DNA from: Microcaldota archaeon
Lineage (GTDB): Archaea; Micrarchaeota; Micrarchaeia; Anstonellales; J096
Length of the DNA: 13,817 nt
Assembly (NCBI GenBank): GCA_026396375.1
Contig: JAPLWW010000037.1
Location: forward strand, 1 to 13,817
Direction: 5' to 3'
Shown: positions 12,217 through 13,817 of the stretch, piece after piece
Position numbering within the stretch: position 1 is the first letter of the stretch
How the letters are laid out: every line of letters starts with the position of its first letter
The notes under the pieces: generated by a model
Told to the model about the DNA's origin: nothing
The model's database searches: none
What the model saw: the letters and a program-made list of their open reading frames with translations, nothing else
Translations under genes and position numbers: made by a program

Positions 12217-13062
12217 ATGTTGGAAGACAAGATAAATAACTCCTTTATTTTCGTAGACAAGCCCCCTAACATGCTGTCCCATGAGATGACAAGCTGGGTT
12301 GGCAGGATCATTGGGTCCTCAAAGGCAGGGCATATAGGGACATTGGATCCCAAGGTTACAGGGGTCATGATAATAGGGCTTGGAAAGGCAACCAAGCTTA
12401 TACAGTTCTTCTCAGGAATAAGAAAGGAATATGTTGCTGTCATTGACTGGAAAAAGGAGGTTCCCGAGGATTTTGCCATTGAGAGATTTTCAAGGTTCAA
12501 AGGCAAGATAAAGCAGATCCCGCCTGAGCAGAGCGCGGTCGCAAGAAGGGAAAGGGAGAGGAATGTCTATTCATTGGAATTATTGGAGCATGACGGAAGG
12601 TTCTCCGTTTTCAGGACCCTTGTTGATCCTGGAACCTACATAAGGACGCTTTGCGCAGACATGGGAGGGAAGATGGCTGACCTGAGGAGGATCTCCGCAG
12701 GCCCCATCACTGAAAAAGACTGCCATATCATGCAGAGGATAGTCGATGCATCCAACCTTTACAAAAAGGGATATCCGAAACAGCTGGACAATATGCTTGT
12801 CTCGGTTGACGACATGATCGAGAAATTCGGGATAAGGAAGATATGGATCAAAAAGAATGCTGCCATCGGCGTCTCAAACGGATCTCAATTGGATTATTCA
12901 GGCATAGAGAAAGGTGATTTCTCAAAAGGGGAATATGTTGCTCTGTATTATGGAAAGATGCTCATTGGGATGGGAGAAGCCATTTCCAATGAAAAGAGGG
13001 GCTTCGTCATAAAGCCGGTAAGGATAACTGCCAATAGAAAGGAAATAGAAGAAAGCAATTAA
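12217..13062 (+). CDS. cbf5: H/ACA RNP pseudouridine synthase Cbf5 (dyskerin)
   Basis: A 281-residue protein of the TruB/Cbf5 family. Motif I is DKPPNMLSHEMTSWV (14-28). The catalytic block AGHIGTLDPKVTGV (37-50) holds the active-site aspartate D44. Then come KEYVAVI, the PPEQSAVARRERERNVYSLE block (102-121), and the RTLVDPGTYIRTLCADMGG block. A C-terminal PUA domain covers about 205-275. It makes pseudouridine in rRNA, guided by H/ACA RNAs, with Nop10, Gar1 and L7Ae as partners, and can also modify tRNA U55. KVTGV rather than bacterial A-x-G-x-L indicates Cbf5 rather than TruB. Somewhat shorter than most archaeal Cbf5 (about 330), mainly at the N-terminus. It lies seven bases after eL14 as the last gene of the operon. 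Confidence 0.92.
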   Translation: MLEDKINNSFIFVDKPPNMLSHEMTSWVGRIIGSSKAGHIGTLDPKVTGVMIIGLGKATKLIQFFSGIRKEYVAVIDWKKEVPEDFAIERFSRFKGKIKQIPPEQSAVARRERERNVYSLELLEHDGRFSVFRTLVDPGTYIRTLCADMGGKMADLRRISAGPITEKDCHIMQRIVDASNLYKKGYPKQLDNMLVSVDDMIEKFGIRKIWIKKNAAIGVSNGSQLDYSGIEKGDFSKGEYVALYYGKMLIGMGEAISNEKRGFVIKPVRITANRKEIEESN

Positions 13063-13064
13063 AG
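13058..13064 (+). promoter_or_regulatory. Weak TATA-like box before the ChaN/EreA-like gene
   Basis: ATTAAAG, overlapping the cbf5 stop, ends 23 bases before ATG 13087. Spacing is right but the sequence is poor; read-through from the cbf5 operon is the alternative. Confidence 0.25.
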
Positions 13065-13086
13065 CCTTTTGCAGATATGATAAGCC

Positions 13087-13817
13087 ATGGCAGACAGGAA
13101 AGAGCAGGTTTCCATAACGCACAAATACGGCCAGAAACTGAAGGAAGCAGCAAAAAGGAACAATTATAGATTAAGCGAAGACGGGGTGCCTAGCCCCGCA
13201 TTCATTGAAGCAAGGGAAAGGTACGGGAGATATTTTGAGCATGTGAAGAAGGGCGCGGTTGAATGCGATGATAACAAGATAAAGGAGATATTGCTGAATA
13301 TGCCAGGCAACTGCGAACTGCTTGTTATGGGGGAGCAGCATGAGATATCAAGGCACAGGCATATCATCAGCGATTGCATGGAGGATCTGAAGGTAAGAGG
13401 AATTTCAATGCTTGCCCTGGAGCACCTTCCTGAGGAACTGCAGGAATCAATTGACAGGTTTGACCCTAAAGATATCAGAAAAATAAGAGAGAATGTGAAA
13501 AAGGGCTGGGTCAAGTACAGCAGCGACGCGGTTGATTCCATAATGCAGCTTATTTTGGATGCAAAGGCATACGGCATTGGCGTCATCGGATTGGACAAGT
13601 CCCTTGACATACCCACAGAGGAGTATGAAAAGGACAGGGAAAAATTCATGTTCTCAGTATTAAGGAGGAAAATGGGACAGGGAAAAATAATGCTGCTGTG
13701 CGGAAATGACCATAGCATCAATGCAAGGAAGGAATTCAGGGATATCAAAATTTCAAGCATGGAAATAAGCGGGGACGAGGCGCCAAGGGACAACAGAAGA
13801 TACCTGATGAGGGCGAT
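13087..13817 (+). CDS. ChaN/EreA/TIKI-superfamily-like protein, C-terminus cut by window edge
   Basis: 243 codons are visible and the frame is open at the window end. After about 70 charged residues, the stretch ELLVMGEQHEISRHRHII (77-94) carries a G-E-x-H motif (82-85). Then come MLALEHLP (108-115, with E112), YGIGVIGLD (162-170) and KIMLLCGNDHS (200-210), with a second G-x-x-H. A strand ending in GE-x-H, a strand ending in E-x-L/M, and a late G-x-x-H are hallmarks of the superfamily that includes ChaN haem-binding lipoproteins, EreA erythromycin esterases, TraB/PrgY and TIKI metalloproteases. No signal peptide or lipobox is present, unlike bacterial ChaN, so it should be cytoplasmic. Substrate and activity are unknown. 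ATG 13087 gives the start. Confidence 0.75.
   Translation, partial: MADRKEQVSITHKYGQKLKEAAKRNNYRLSEDGVPSPAFIEARERYGRYFEHVKKGAVECDDNKIKEILLNMPGNCELLVMGEQHEISRHRHIISDCMEDLKVRGISMLALEHLPEELQESIDRFDPKDIRKIRENVKKGWVKYSSDAVDSIMQLILDAKAYGIGVIGLDKSLDIPTEEYEKDREKFMFSVLRRKMGQGKIMLLCGNDHSINARKEFRDIKISSMEISGDEAPRDNRRYLMRA

Noticed and set aside
13164..13793. 209-codon minus-strand frame near the window end
   Set aside because: It is the antisense shadow of the ChaN/EreA-like gene, which carries recognisable motifs (GEQH, GNDH).

Overview
The window is archaeal. The diagnostic evidence is a ribosomal protein eL34 - CMP kinase - eL14 - Cbf5 gene string at the right end, a Sec61-beta (SecG) gene diverging from it, an adenosine-specific kinase of the PF04008 type, and a strikingly regular archaeal promoter layout. 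About a dozen genes have a TTTAAA- or TATAAA-like box whose downstream edge lies about 23-26 bases before an ATG, which implies leaderless mRNAs. Downstream operon genes instead carry AGGTGA-type Shine-Dalgarno sites. Coding strands are purine-rich, arginine is mostly AGG/AGA, genes are short and tightly packed, and many small membrane or unknown proteins are present. This fits a small-genome DPANN-type archaeon (Micrarchaeota-like is my guess; the sequence alone cannot prove the phylum).

Layout. 1-962: a truncated membrane protein on the minus strand diverges from a protein built of about twenty five-residue beta-solenoid repeats. 977-2363: two tandem minus-strand SdpI/DUF1648 paralogues, each with its own promoter, diverge from a six-helix membrane protein (2443-3168) that overlaps a LigT-type RNA 2',3'-cyclic phosphodiesterase (3165-3680). 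3681-4785: minus-strand genes for a small unknown protein, the adenosine-specific kinase and a two-helix membrane peptide.

4908-10923 is the most unusual part: eight consecutive plus-strand genes, almost none of which I can assign. They are a small zinc-finger-like protein, a single-pass membrane protein with a histone-like lysine-rich N-terminus, three beta-rich proteins that look like diverged paralogues, two small helical proteins that are clearly paralogues, and a winged-helix protein with repeated hairpin modules. The first two genes share nearly the same promoter and first codons, and genes three to seven look like one operon. I read this as a possible undescribed DPANN-specific multi-protein module, perhaps tethered to the membrane by the second gene. 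Its function is unknown.

10926-13062: Sec61-beta and the eL34-cmk-eL14-cbf5 translation/RNA-modification operon. 13087-end: the start of a ChaN/EreA/TIKI-like protein cut by the window edge. Several gene starts were moved inward from the longest possible ORF on the basis of promoter spacing, Shine-Dalgarno sites or paralogue alignment; each such change is stated in the entry. No tRNA, rRNA, CRISPR array, insertion sequence or integration site was seen, and no stretch over 300 bases lacks a gene.
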